NCBI GenBank assembly: GCA_903632075.3 | Contig: CAHIKZ030000961.1 | Location: 111,001 to 175,000 of the forward strand | Direction of reading: 5' to 3' | Source of the DNA: Acanthosepion pharaonis | Taxonomy: Eukaryota; Mollusca; Cephalopoda; Sepiida; Sepiidae | DNA length: 64,000 nucleotides | Part shown: piece after piece, positions 30,484-41,849 of the stretch | Layout of the letters: every line of letters starts with the position of its first letter | Position numbering within the stretch: the stretch's first letter is position 1 | Translations under genes and position numbers: made by a program | Notes under the pieces: model-generated | The model's database searches: none | Seen by the model: the letters and a program-made list of their open reading frames with translations, nothing else | What the model was told of the DNA's origin: nothing

Positions 30484-30598
30484 TTATTTTTATGCTCTAC
30501 TTTTGTATCGAGCACTATTTTTAAAAATAATAACTAAAATACTAAGGGACTTTGGATTATTTACCTAACCAGTTCCTTCCTATTTTCTATATATTTTC

Positions 30599-30668
<70 letters not shown>

Positions 30669-30755
30669 AGTATATGATTGGTGTATACGGAATGAATTCC
30701 AATAACCAACATTTACTATTCTTAAAAGAGTGCTCAATACAAAGTAGAGCAGATA
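30484..30755. repeat. Inverted motif pair around a (TA)n array
   Basis: gctctacttttgtatcgagcact (30494 region) and agtgctcaatacaaagtaga (30730 region) are inverted copies on either side of the (TA)n run at 30604-30665. The agtgctcaatac motif appears beside several other (TA)n arrays (39690, 39985, 43755, 53895). Confidence 0.65.
30604..30665. repeat. (TA)n microsatellite
   Basis: About 31 TA units. Confidence 0.95.
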
Positions 30756-30871
30756 AAACCATTTATTCTACATTCAACATCATTACTTGATATGACACTG
30801 GGGTGTTGAAACAAAATGGCTATTTTTAGTGATTTTATAACATATTTATGTTATAAGTTTTTTAAAATAAA

Positions 30872-30876
<5 letters not shown>

Positions 30877-30915
<39 letters not shown>
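30877..30915. repeat. (TA)n microsatellite
   Basis: About 19 TA units. Confidence 0.95.
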
Positions 30916-30916
<1 letters not shown>

Positions 30917-31109
30917 TGAAGACAAAAAAAATACTTTATATTTCATGTATAATGCAATTTCAAGCCTTTGTTTTTTATATATGGACAGTTTCAATGAAAA
31001 AAAAAACTAGTTTGGGAGATGCTTATAGTGGTAATTCTTACGTCTTAATCACCAGTCATTAGAATAAAGGTCTTTGATGCCAGGAAATATTTTATCTGGG
31101 AATACTTTG

Positions 31110-31400
31110 ACAAGCTTTCTTCATATGCCGTATTCCCTCAGGACATAGGCAATCATGGCTCTCCACAATTTTCTATCCTTTGTAGCTCTTTTGTTTTTGT
31201 TTTTTTGTTATTTCTTCTAAACCCTGTTCTGCTATCCATTTCATGAAACCCATTAATTATGTTATGTGCAACTTTCCTCAGTCCCACTTGCCCTCAATCT
31301 GTCCTGTGAGCATCAGATTTTCCAAGCACTCATTTCTCAATATGGGATCCAGTAATTTCAACTCTTCTTTCTTGATGTTAAGTATGTTTCTTTTGTTTTT
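31110..31400 (-). pseudogene. LINE C-terminal tail (family E), decayed
   Basis: The phrases for GHxMRxE, LENLMLTGxIEG and the terminal WRAMIAYVLREYGI-like tail (minus strand) can be followed with frameshifts; on the plus strand the landmark is cataggcaatcatggctctc and cacaattttctatcctttgt. Confidence 0.6.
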
Positions 31401-31482
31401 TTATTTTTTCTAAAACTTTGTTGTCAATGTTGAAAAGAAGTTATGTCTAAAAAAAGTGAGAAAGAAAATATTCTTTTGTGAC

Positions 31483-31485
<3 letters not shown>

Positions 31486-31521
<36 letters not shown>
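31486..31521. repeat. (TA)n microsatellite
   Basis: About 18 TA units. Confidence 0.95.
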
Positions 31522-31523
<2 letters not shown>

Positions 31524-31649
31524 TCTAGGCTTATCCATCCTTGAGTTGTGTTTAATAATTACTATGAAACATTTGACAGAAATTTATGATGGGGAACCAT
31601 TTAATTTTGAGTGTTGGAAATGTCACTCCTGGACGAAATTGTTTGCTAT

Positions 31650-34290
31650 GTAGGATTGGGTTTCTTGTTTCGTCTACATTCTATTTCAACTCTATACTTT
31701 TAACATAGGTAACTCCATGGAAATCAATAAAAAGAGCATAATATGACAAGAACAGCCTTAAATTTGACGAAAATAATTTTATCTGTTTAAGTATATATAT
31801 CATTATTAAGAAGAAATACCAAAGTATTTTTTGATTATTTTTTAATTTTTTTTACTCATTCTTAGCATGTTCAAAATTTTAGTTAAAAATCGTTTTTTTT
31901 TTGTCAGCGAAATTACTAACAAAAACTCGATAACAGCCATTTTTTAAAATTTTGTAAACTAAGTTAAAATACTAGTTTAAAATTCGTCCAAAAATCAATT
32001 ATACGTTTTTCAAAATTTATTTGACGAAAATTAGCAAAATTAAAGATTATATAATATATTTTGAAAAAAAAAAAACTTTGCTTACTTTCTTCGAAGAAAA
32101 ATGTTGTTTAAAATAAAAAGGAGGCGATCTTAACATCGTTGGCTATTGACAAGTGATAAATGATTGCTGTCATCACATATCGACAGCTAACGTGAGGTTC
32201 GTGTTATCATACAGAAGGACATAATTGACGTAACGTTTTTTTACATGAACCAGCTCGTAATTATTAAAGTAAAAAAAAGAAACTTTCAGCATTCCAATTT
32301 CTTTTAATTTTTTTTGTTACTGTAGCTTACACCATAAGTTTGTTGATACTATCTGCAGAAATTGTAAATACTATAAATAAATTAAAATACAAGTGTTGTA
32401 CAGCTTTTTGAGGGCAATTATAGCCCCCTAAAGTCAGTACAGATCTGCTATGATAAAACATTTCTATCCCAAGTAAAAACCATTACAAACATATCAAAAG
32501 TTATTTTGTTACATTACAGCCAATTTGAACTGAAAAAAAAAATTAAAAATGACTTGTCATCATCTGAACAAGATATCAAGGAATCATTTGATCTGCACCC
32601 CATGAAACCAGGTATTTCCTGAAAGCAAAGAATGCTCTTTCATTTCTAAGGCAAATAGGTTGGTGTAAATGATTATAAAGCATTTTCTGGAGAAAAAATA
32701 TGAAAAAATAGTTAGAATTGCTATTCCTGAGCACTGAAAACCAGGATTGTTTTATATGTTTTTTTTTATTTTAATTTTTTAAAATCAGCAATAAGGAAAA
32801 CAGTGTTGAAATTAAGCCAAAATTGACTTTGACATTGCTGGGTTAAAGGTCAGCCAGCCGACAATACCAAGCTGTCATCACCTTGTAAAAAATCCCATTT
32901 TTTTAAATCTATGTTTGAACAATGGCTTGATGTATTTTTGTTTTTTTAACACCTTTTGAGCAGGGTGATGACAACAATATTTAAGGATAGAACCAAAAAC
33001 AGTTTGTTTGAAATAAGAAATTCACATAAAATTGAAATAAAGACGACTCACTGAAAACTGAAAAGTGTAAAATAACTTCAAAAAATTGAAATTGCAATGA
33101 AATATGTAAATGAAATAAATGGTACTTTTAAAAATATAGTAATGTTGACGGTGAAAATGGCTTAGGATGATGTTCAATTTTTTTAAAAAGTAATTAGTAA
33201 AAAACGCTAATTTAAAATGCTCAGCATGCGTTTCGCACGAAGAATTTGCAATAATGTAATCGACGTTCAGCGGAGAACGCTTACACTCAAGCCAGGTGAC
33301 GTTTTATTGCTTGTGACCTTCCGTACTTTTTAATTACGGCTATTTTAACGATTTTTATGAACACAAAATTACATTTCTTAATTACTGCGGATCTTCTGAT
33401 TAGTCAAAATGATAAAATTTACAACGCGCTAAAAAAAGATCTATCTCATAAGGACACTAAGGAAACCTGATACGGCTTTTAACTAATTTTATAATATTTT
33501 AACAACTTAAATATAAAAATCTATTATAATGAAAGAAATAACAAATAATTGCATTAAAAATTCATTTTTCATCGAAAAAAATCTTTGCTTTCAGAAAATA
33601 TTGTCCATATTCATAAAAACAACTAAAAGCAAATGAGAGCATTTGAAATTAAATTATATATTTGATTTATTGAGTTCTGTATGTTACAATTTAGAGCTGG
33701 TTTTCAGGTACTGCAGGTCCAATTAAAAACAAAAAAAACATGATTTGCATTCCTCAAAGCCTTGTGCTTTTAACTATTGTAATCATTAAACTAGACTCGA
33801 TCGAATTTCTAGCGTTTTCATAAAATTAGTTATGGGGGGGTAATAAATATAAAAAAATATTTCTACCATGACTTTAATAAAAAAAAAAAGAACTTATAAT
33901 AATTTCGATCATTTGTGAATAGTTCCTGAAAGTTTCATTAACATCCGACGATTAGTTTTATTTTTGAAAGATTTTCCAAATTAATGTGTGTCATACCAAA
34001 AAAAAAAAAAAACGTGCTAAAAATTGTCTATGTTATTTTACTAGTTCCGGTGATACAAAGAGAAACAAGGTATTTTAATCAAAATTTAGAATGCTCTAAA
34101 AGGAAAGAAAAAATTTTTTTAAATAATTTAAAAAAAACTTAACATTAACATTTTGACGATAAAATTTTTTCATAAAGTTTGGCGTCTTTTTCATCATGCT
34201 ATGCTCTTTTTTAGCGATCTCATGGAGGTACCATCTAAATTCTGAAATGAATACTATTATTAGATTCCCGGATGCTTCTAAAGTATTTTT
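31650..34290. other. AT-rich desert
   Basis: More than 2.6 kb with no motif-bearing frame, tRNA box or clear terminal repeat. Many A and T homopolymers of 8-12 bases. A phrase near 33905-33960 (gaatagttcctgaaagtttc, aacatccgacgatt) resembles the 'agtttggtcaaaatcgg' type of text near Helitron ends but is too diverged to call. Confidence 0.5.
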
Positions 34291-34299
34291 TTCTTCTCT

Positions 34300-34360
34300 T
34301 TCACTTCCAGTGGCCCCCTTACGTCTTAGTGGCATTATTGCCTTGCTTGGGGTGAAAAAA
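34300..34360 (+). repeat. Family F LINE 3' end fragment
   Basis: cttagtggcattattgcctt, gcttggggtgaaa matches the 3' end seen at 50270, 50515 and 52900. Confidence 0.6.
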
Positions 34361-34439
34361 AGAACTATTTAGTGAGATGCTTATAATGGTAATTCTTACT
34401 TCGTAATCACCAGACATTATAATAAATTTGCAACGACTA

Positions 34440-34910
34440 TTTCAAGAAAAGGTCTTTGATGCCAGCAAATATGGTATCTGAGAGTACATTGACAGCTTTC
34501 TTCATATGCCATATCCTCTCAAGACATAGGCGATCATGGCTCTCCACAATTTCCTGTCTTTTGTAGCTCTTTTGTCTTGTTCTGCTATCCACATACTCAA
34601 GCTCATTAAGTATATTATACATTGTTTCTTATGCTGCTCTTGCTTTCAATCTGCCCTGTGAGTATCAGATTTTCCAAGCCATCCTGCCTCATTACGTGCC
34701 ACAGTAATTTCCACTGCTTTTTCTGATGTTATGTATAAGTTTCCTTTTTGTTTCCATTTTCTCCAAAACTTCGTCTTTGCTCACATTTTCAGTCCCTGTT
34801 ATCCTCAGCATCTTTCTGTAGAACCACATTTCTTTTGCTTCAGATCTCTTCTTCATCTTTGAGGAAATTGTCCAACGTTTGCTGCCATACAGCAGGACAT
34901 ACGTCACCTA
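34440..34910 (-). pseudogene. LINE ORF2 C-terminal region (family E)
   Basis: The minus strand reads YVLLYGSKRWTISSKMKKRS, EAKEMWFYRKMLRITGTENV, SKDEVLEKMETKRKLIHNIR, then after a frameshift the LENLILTGxxE block and a tail near 34500-34560 (ERIWHMKKA; SHDRLCLE). This is a clear family E copy of about 470 bp with one or more frameshifts. Confidence 0.75.
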
Positions 34911-36080
34911 ACAATTCAGTAATGTTGACGAAAGACCATCATAAACTACACCAAGATATTAGCCATCTGTTATATAAGAAACTTTTAATAATACAAGTAT
35001 TAAACCATATAATAATTACCATTATGTACTTATTTATATATTTCCGGTGCGAGTATTTATATATATCTTGTCCCATCTGTTATGGAAAAGGAGCCAAATC
35101 AACTTATTTATCAGTGATCACTTCTTTTAGCCATTTTAATAATCTATACAAATAAAATATTTATCTTCATTTAGACAAAATTACTCTCAAGAAAAATGAA
35201 TCGCTCCTTTACTCCTACATTTCTTAGATTGCAGTCCTATTAGTTCAAGCCCTTCGTGTGAGGTATTCAGATACATTTGTCTGTTAAGCGATCGTCTTAT
35301 TTCAATTTGGTCATGAAATAGGCTTTTTTATCACCGTCTTTGTTGTTCTGTTGCTAATCTTGTTCTTTCGAGAGATATTTTCATTTCACTGCTGTATAAT
35401 AAAACTTTTAATATGAAAAGATATTGAGCCAAAATGATTTATGATATATAACACCACGAGTAATGAATGAATCATTGAAAGTCTGAAAAATTTAAAGGGA
35501 ATGGATTAATTAAACGGTTCATTGGCTTCTATTTTAGTTGTGGATTCGTTATTTCCGCTTTATTGAATCTCAATACACCGCTTCAAGACTTTTATTTCAT
35601 CGCATCTCACTCCGAGTTTTCCGGCGAGATTTGAACGTCACGCGAGATACTGCGTTAAATCGACTCAAGTTTTAATGTAACGGCATTCAAATTAGAATTT
35701 GGTTTTAAAACGTAACCCTTTACGAATTAACAGTAGATACGCGCTCCTCGAAAAAAAATAAAAAATAAAAAGAAAGAGGAAAAGAAAAAATACTTAAAAA
35801 ATTGAGCAAATAGATCGGAGAATTCTTCCATGACGAAAGCGGAGAGAAACGCCCAATATATAAACATATGGCAGCATTTAAATTATTGAAATCTGAGGTA
35901 AGATCGGCGCTGGCCAAGATGAATTAAAAGACAGCAGAAGGGCAGTTGTAATACAGATGCTGCTAGAATTACATGATTCCAATATCGACATTATTGCTGA
36001 AATAAAGGAAATATACGATAATGCTAATATACTGGAAGACATTATTAGATAAATCTTAATTTTATTCTTTTATGTGCAGT
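34911..36080. other. No recognised gene
   Basis: AT-rich sequence. An A-rich low-complexity patch is near 35750-35800. Confidence 0.4.
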
Positions 36081-36165
36081 ATCCTTTAGTATGTAAGTGA
36101 TCATGACTCTCCACAACGTCCTGTCCTTTTCTGGCCTATAGTCTTCTTGCTATATATCCTAATCC

Positions 36166-36640
36166 ATGTTCTGCCAACCGTTTTGGATAGCAAGAAGCCG
36201 AAAGAGAGTTCCACACGCGAGAAGTGCGAGGGAAGAAACTGTTGGCATGGAACTTAGGGCTAAAATCATGAGACCTAACTTCCAGTCTAGTACTGCGCTT
36301 AAAATCGAGAAGTCAAGGTATGAAAGCTCATCAAATCAATTACCATGAATATATTTATAGAAAAGGCACAGGGTACTTACATTTCGACAATGGGAAAGTA
36401 ACTCAAGGAGATAAACAAAACCAGATATGAGAACAATATTCAATACCTGATATATACATGTATAAGATAAATTCTTTCGAGAAAAATTGGGTACCACTTT
36501 CCTTGCAGTAAATCTAGCAGTTGATTCAATATAATGGTTAGATTTGATATCAGTGGAAACCGTTAGTCCGAGAACTGGCTTCTTCTGGAATGAACGGTCC
36601 CTGTAAGACGAAGAGATCAATTTCGTTTTGGAAGCATTAA
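36166..36640 (-). pseudogene. CR1/Jockey-type LINE RT C-terminal half (family F)
   Basis: The minus strand reads LISSSYRDRSFQKKPVLGLT, VSTDIKSNHYIESTARFTAR, then after decay LSHCRNVSTLCLFYKYIHGN, and, in another frame, the LALLACGTLF/SRTSRVWNSL segment near 36215. VLGLTVSTDIKSNHYI matches the LGVTxSxDLxxxxHI segment just downstream of the RT catalytic core in CR1/Jockey LINEs. It is the most 5'-extended family F copy in the window. Confidence 0.7.
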
Positions 36641-36699
36641 AATAAACAAGTCATTATAAGAATAATCATTATAAGAATAACAAAAACGTAGGTTGAAAT

Positions 36700-36790
36700 T
36701 GAAAAGGTAATCGTTATAACATCAACAAAATACAATACTCGCCAGCTGCGCGAAGTAGGTAAACCACTGCTAGAACATCACTTGAGAAGA
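36700..36790. repeat. Dispersed repeat, copy 1
   Basis: ggtaatcgttataacatcaa, caatactcgccagc and gaagtaggtaaaccactgct recur near 37690-37765 in the same order. Their common 5' part (gttgtaacctaggaagg) is near 37196 and 37632. Confidence 0.65.
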
Positions 36791-36806
36791 TTCGGAAATC
36801 CATTAA

Positions 36807-37123
36807 CCCTTTGAGCCCTGACCACCGCTTTACCGGTGGTAGAGAAAAATGACGTAATGCCCAGCCACCGGTTGAATGGTGGTATAGAAAAATGACGTAA
36901 TGCCCAGCCACCGGTTGAATGGTGGTAAAGAAAAATGACGTAATGTCCCGCCACCGGTTGAACGGTGGTAGAGAAAAATGACGTAATGCCCAGCTACCAG
37001 TTGAACGGTGGGTAACGATTTTTATATCTACCGTGAAATATTATATACTAGTTATTTGCGAATTTTGACTCAGGAGCTCAAGCAGAAGGGTTTAAATTGT
37101 TCAGGAACGCAGGACTCAAAGGG
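36807..37123. mobile_element. piggyBac-type MITE with internal hairpin subrepeats
   Basis: TTAA target duplications (36803-36806 and 37124-37127) flank terminal inverted repeats ccctttgagccctg and, read inward from the right, ccctttgagtcctg. That is the hallmark of piggyBac-superfamily elements. Inside are about four copies of a 43-bp unit: gaaaaatgacgtaatgccca, gccaccggttgaatggtgg. Each contains a small hairpin (ccacc/ggtgg) and a tgacgtaa motif. There is no coding capacity. Confidence 0.85.
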
Positions 37124-37311
37124 TTAATGTAATTTATTTGTCGATATACCGTTTCAATATATCATTTTCTTTCTTCATATTTACGTCTTTGTTGCTGTTG
37201 TAACCTAGGAAGGGTTACTGAATGAGGGAGAACTAAAACTAATTCCATTTTTTGAACCGATAAACTTTATTAAATATCATATTTAATTATTATATCATAC
37301 TTACCTTTGCT

Positions 37312-37420
37312 TTGATTTGGTTTGTTCTACGTCATATCAACACCTCAAAAGTTTATGTAATGACGAGAAGGCTTTTATTGCCGGTTATTTTTGTCATAAA
37401 TGTTTAGCTAGTAATACTTT
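37312..37420. repeat. Dispersed repeat G fragment
   Basis: gatttggtttgttctacgtc, atatcaacacc, gcttttattgccggtta resembles repeat G at 28972 and 42905. Confidence 0.5.
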
Positions 37421-37499
37421 TGTAAATACCCAGATATTAACGAAAAATAAACCGTGGAGAGGCATCTACACCCCTGAAGGCGCATAGCATAAAAAAATT

Positions 37500-37610
37500 G
37501 TATTTTGCCAGTTGGGCTGTTCATTTTGCTAACAACTATGCATTGCATCTTCTTGCATATGAGGATTAGTCCTTTCTTCCTGCTTTCCTTCACTACCTTA
37601 TCTAGGAGTT
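37500..37610 (-). pseudogene. LINE RT fragment (family E)
   Basis: The minus strand reads KESRKKGLILICKKMQCIVV, SKMNSPTGKIQ, the same segment as KKGLNINCKKIECIVASKR at 19200. It is an internal LINE fragment of about 110 bp. Confidence 0.65.
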
Positions 37611-37892
37611 CTTGTAGTTTTTTTTTTTTTTTGTAATCCAGGAAGGTTTACTGGAGTAGGTACAACCAAAAGGGAGGTTGGAAATGAAATGGTAATCTTT
37701 ATAACATGAATTTAATACAACACTCGCCAGCGGCATGAAGTAGGTGAACCACTGCTAGTGATGGACTCGTGAGACATCATATTAACCCCACTTACAATAG
37801 TTTGCAATCTATTTATGAGTATTACGTCATACCCAGTAGTGTTCATAAGTACGGTAAATAAGAGAATTTAAACTTCCTCTACCTCTTTATCT

Positions 37893-38205
37893 GTCTATAT
37901 TTCTGAGATGAGGTATTATGTACACTATTTACATTATTCGGATTATTGTCCTCATCTTTATTGCTATATTTATTACAACGTTTCGGCCCTTCAGTATCTG
38001 TCTATATTTCTGAGATGAGGTATTATGTACACTGTTTACATTATTCGGATTATTGTCCTCATCTCTGTTGCCATATTTATTACAACGTTTCGGCCGTTGT
38101 ACGCTCCGGCCTTCTTCAGTTGGTTGGAATGTCGAACTGAACCCTTTATTTCGTTCAGTGGGGTGGACTGTTCTAGTTCCACGTGCCATGTCTAATGGAT
38201 GTCAG
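37893..38205 (-). repeat. SINE-D, minus copy with duplicated tail
   Basis: Two successive minus-strand tail units (37893-37990 and 37995-38100, each ending in a cgaaacgttgtaataaatat core) precede a full core (ctgaagaaggccggagcg / acggccgaaacgttg) and body up to atggcacgtggaactagaac and gacatccattagacatgg. Confidence 0.8.
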
Positions 38206-38258
38206 ATTGGAGAGGGGAATTAACAGGAGATAACTGATAACTGACATCCATTAGTAAA
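38206..38258 (+). repeat. SINE-D middle, plus orientation
   Basis: ttggagaggggaattaacag, gagataactgataactgaca, tccattag. It abuts the minus copy to form an inverted structure. Confidence 0.75.
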
Positions 38259-38620
38259 TTTGGCTGCTCGGCCAATCAATGCCGAATGTTTCCTTATAAG
38301 GAAAAAAAAACTAATATCAACATTACCATTAGAGATGAGGAGAACTGATACTACAATTTCATCTCAGACCGATGACCAGGGAATTAACGAAAGAGTAACA
38401 CAAGTAAAAATGGCTGCTCGGTCAATGAATACCGAATGTTTTCTCATGAGAAAATAATTAATATTACCATTAACTCGTGAGATGTGGAGAACAGCTACTA
38501 CACTTTGATCGATGACCATGGGGTGTATAAAAGTGTAACTCGATTACCTTCTCAGTCAATAAATACCGAATGTTTCCTTATAAGGAAATAGTTAATATTA
38601 TCATGACCATTACTCTTATC
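38259..38620. repeat. ~145-bp tandem repeat, about 2.5 copies
   Basis: ggctgctcggccaatcaatg ccgaatgtttccttataagg recurs as ggctgctcggtcaatgaata (38410) and tctcagtcaataaataccga (38551). Each is followed by taatat/accatt and gagatg/gagaac phrases. Confidence 0.8.
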
Positions 38621-38639
38621 AAATGCCAATATTTATTTA

Positions 38640-39204
38640 TCAAGTCATAAAAAAATATGTATATTTCTACTTACCGATATTTTCAAGTATAATAACTTTC
38701 TCAGGATAAATGATAAATAAATACAACAATGATAAAGATAATAGTGAAAAAGTTAAAGAAAAACATTAGTCTATCTTTTCTCTTTATTATCAGATTAGCG
38801 AGGGGCTGATTACCACCTGAGAGGAAGTCTTATTACTGCTTGTCTGGTCATCGAGGTAGCGGCTGTGGCTTAAAGTCGAAACAGGGGGGACTGGCGGAGG
38901 CCCAGACAAGAGACATGTGGACTTTATTCTTGAGAATCGTGGGTGCGTGAAAGGATCGGTTTGGGGTCAGTCTGATAAGAACCTATCGACTTACATTGGA
39001 GGTATCTTCTAATCTACGCTAACAAGAGTAAACAAACATGACAATCGTGACCTTTTGATAAAAAAAAAAACTAACAAAAAACAACAAAAACAAACAAACA
39101 AATGGCTGAGGGGCATAAGACAGGAAATGGTTACTCTAATCACTGGCAGAGGTGGCGTGGCGCTGAAGTTGAATTCTCTAAGTTTATTGAAGATTTTAGA
39201 AATC

Positions 39205-39205
<1 letters not shown>
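38640..39205. other. No recognised gene
   Basis: Unique-looking sequence including a G-rich patch near 38880. Nothing recognised. Confidence 0.4.

Positions 39206-39207
<2 letters not shown>

Positions 39208-39256
<49 letters not shown>
39208..39256. repeat. (TA)n microsatellite
   Basis: About 24 units, followed after 90 bp by a (TG)n/(GA)n patch (39335-39380). Confidence 0.95.
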
Positions 39257-39260
<4 letters not shown>

Positions 39261-39486
39261 TGTAAGAAAAAGGGAGAAAGACAAAAAAAGGGATCTCTTT
39301 GGATGTCTGTTTGTGCGTGTGTATTGGGTACTCGCGCGCGTGTGTGTGCGTGTGAGAGAGAGAGGGAGAGAAAGAGGGAGATCAATTTTGATAGAGGGAG
39401 GGACAAGTTTGATGCAAAATCAACTGATTTTAAGTAATCACACATGGGAGGAGGTGTACAAAGCCGTGTGTATTTTCACAGACACA

Positions 39487-39489
<3 letters not shown>

Positions 39490-39520
<31 letters not shown>

Positions 39521-39610
39521 AGAGAGAAAAAATATAAAGTCTGGCCAAATACATACATATATATGTGCGTGTGTGCGTGCGTGTGCGCGTGCGTGTGTGT
39601 GTGTGTGTGT
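39490..39610. repeat. (TA)n then (TG)n/(CG)n microsatellites
   Basis: (TA)n at 39490-39518, a short gagagaga run, and TG/CG alternation at 39563-39610. Confidence 0.9.
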
Positions 39611-39734
39611 GCAAATATATAGAAAAATAGAAAAGAACACGTTAGGTAAATAATCCGAAGTAATTTATTTTTGTTTTTATTTAAAAAAAAAAGCAGTGCT
39701 CAATACAAAAGTAGAACCAAAATTATAATTATAG

Positions 39735-39898
<164 letters not shown>

Positions 39899-40144
39899 AA
39901 TAATCCGTTGGTATAATCCAGACGAGCCCTATTAACACAGCATAGAATCTGAAATATGGTAAAACTGACTCACAAAGAGCGCTCAATGTTTATTTCCATT
40001 AAACAGAGTAAAAATTTTCTTTACCATTGGAATTAAGGGAACTTTAGTTAATGACCATTTTCACCTACGAATTTTACTTTAAAAATTCGCAGGATTTTTC
40101 AAACTGTTTATGTAATCAGTTTGTAGTCTACTGCTTATTTGGAG

Positions 40145-40275
40145 AAAGAAAGAAAGAGAGAGAGAGAGAGAGCGACAGAGAGAGAGAGAGAAATAGAGAG
40201 AGACAGAGAGAGACAGAGAGAGAGAGAGAAAGAGAGAGAGAGACAGAGAGCGACAGAGAGAGAGAGAGAGAGACT
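40145..40275. repeat. GA-rich microsatellite
   Basis: gagaga runs with periodic c, a and aa interruptions (gacagagaga type). Open frames through it are repeat artefacts. Confidence 0.9.
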
Positions 40276-40325
40276 ATGTTTTCAGGGACTTATTGCGAGG
40301 TACGGGGAGAAGAAGTTTTCTTTTT

Positions 40326-40495
40326 TTAATTAAATAGTATTTTCTTTATCTAACTACATTTATTGGCCTGAATATTCGAGAGATCTTGTCAGAAAAAAGT
40401 ATCTTGCCGGAGGACGTATATTTTTCTGACAAGATTTCTCGAAAATTCTGGACGATAGATGAAGTTGGATAAAAGAAAATACTGTATAATTAAAA
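40326..40495. repeat. Fold-back element, 70-bp arms
   Basis: The left arm (40326-40400) begins ttaattaaatagtattttct and ends gatcttgtcagaaaaaagt. The right arm (40425-40495) begins atatttttctgacaagattt and ends aaatactgtataatta. A loop of about 25 bases lies between them. There is no coding capacity. Confidence 0.8.
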
Positions 40496-40499
40496 AAAC

Positions 40500-40755
40500 G
40501 GACTTCTACTCAAATATAGTATCTAAAAATAATGTTTAAATAAATTAAATTAAAAATAACATTTGAGATTTTATTGTTTATTATTTATTTGATCTGTAAT
40601 ATTAAATACATTAAGCACTTTTTGAGGTTCAATTTGAATATTTTATATTACTAGCATCCACTTGGATTATATACCAAGAAATTTGTTACCTTTATAATAT
40701 ATATTTTATAATATTTTTATTATATAAGATTACAAAACATTTTACATTTGTATTT

Positions 40756-40810
<55 letters not shown>

Positions 40811-41385
40811 GTTTTGAACAATAAAAGATATTAAAAAAATTAAATCTTCAGACACACTGGGTTGTATATTAATATTCTTTCGTTTTTTTATTATTTCAGT
40901 TAGATTCCTCGACTAGTTTTGGCCAGCATGGCCATCCTCAGGAGAAATAAAAATTCTGCTTGTTAGTAGCAGTGAACTACAGAAATGAATGTCTTGATGG
41001 AGAAAATGAACATTTGTTTTTTTATTTTTTTTAACATGAATTTTGGTCAGTCCTTCTGTGGTCAAACAGTCTCTTTTAAGTTGTTACTTAAGATAAGAGC
41101 TGGATGGATTCATGCTGGTCTGAATTCCCTTGGTCATTTTGACAGTTTTATTGGTACCTGGAAAGGGAATGTGTCTCTGTTAAGTGTGTGTGTATGTTAT
41201 TTGTTTCTTAGGGAGTGAGTGAGTATGACGTGTGTAAGTGTGTATATTAGTATGGGTGTGTGTATAAGTGTGAGGTCTCAATACCTCCACAAGCATTTCT
41301 GTCTTTTGTCGGTGAGAAATATGGGTAGGGCCTGATTTGTGGGGTTATATATTAATTCTATCTATGTTGTTAAATTTGTGATATA
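40500..41385. other. No gene; includes a PLE-tail-like motif
   Basis: A (TA)n run at 40759-40806. On the minus strand at 40905-40950: ctcctgaggatggccatgc, tggccaaaactagtcgagga. This has a 6-bp palindromic hairpin tggcca/tggcca between CUGAGGA and AAAAC, a hammerhead-like layout with the conserved G before AAA changed to A. Confidence 0.5.
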
Positions 41386-41389
41386 TATA

Positions 41390-41821
41390 CAGGGGTTGGA
41401 CAAAATAATTGGAACAGTTGCAAAATCCACTCCTATATTTCAAAGACCTATTATATTAAGAACTTTAACTAAAACTTCGTAATTGTAGGTTATATCTATT
41501 GTAAATACGTTTATTTATCTAATTTACTATCTTTGTCTTATTTATTTTTAGAATTTAGTAAAATTTAAGCTAAATGCGTGACCTCTCTGAGTTTGAAAAA
41601 GAGCAAATTGTTGGAGCTCGCATGGCAGGAGCCTCGATCACTAAGGTTGCTGAACTGTTTGGTTTTTCAAGAGCTACCATATCAAGAACACTGATGCAAT
41701 TTGAGAAACAGGGCAAGACCTCTAGCAACTGTAGCAATTCGGGCCGGACTTGCAAACTTACTGACAGGGACTGACGTGCATTGAAACGCAATGTGGCAAA
41801 AATCATTTTGTCCAAACCCTG
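41390..41821 (+). mobile_element. Tc1-type deletion derivative
   Basis: The terminal inverted repeats are caggggttggacaaaataat and, from the other end, cagggtttggacaaaatgat. TA duplications flank them (41388-41389 and 41822-41823) and the element sits beside a (TA)n array. The 432-bp element retains only the N-terminal part of the transposase. Confidence 0.9.
41574..41774 (+). CDS. Tc1 transposase N-terminal DNA-binding domain (66 aa, truncated)
   Basis: An open frame starting ATG at 41574 encodes MRDLSEFEKEQIVGARMAGA, SITKVAELFGFSRATISRTL and a basic tail with GRTCKLTDRD before TGA. The pattern of two helices with VAxxFGxSRATISR is the first helix-turn-helix of the paired-like DNA-binding domain of Tc1 transposases. 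Full-length family members are about 340 residues with a DDE catalytic domain, which is deleted here. It could at most bind Tc1 ends. The frame from ATG to stop is intact, but I see no sign of independent expression. Confidence 0.75.
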   Translation: MRDLSEFEKEQIVGARMAGASITKVAELFGFSRATISRTLMQFEKQGKTSSNCSNSGRTCKLTDRD

Positions 41822-41849
41822 TATATATATATATATATATATATATATT
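41822..41849. repeat. (TA)n microsatellite
   Basis: About 14 TA units directly after the Tc1 element. Confidence 0.95.

Noticed and set aside
40051..40333. Arg/Glu-rich frames of 64-92 codons
   Set aside because: They are translations of GA-rich microsatellites; no motif outside the repeat.
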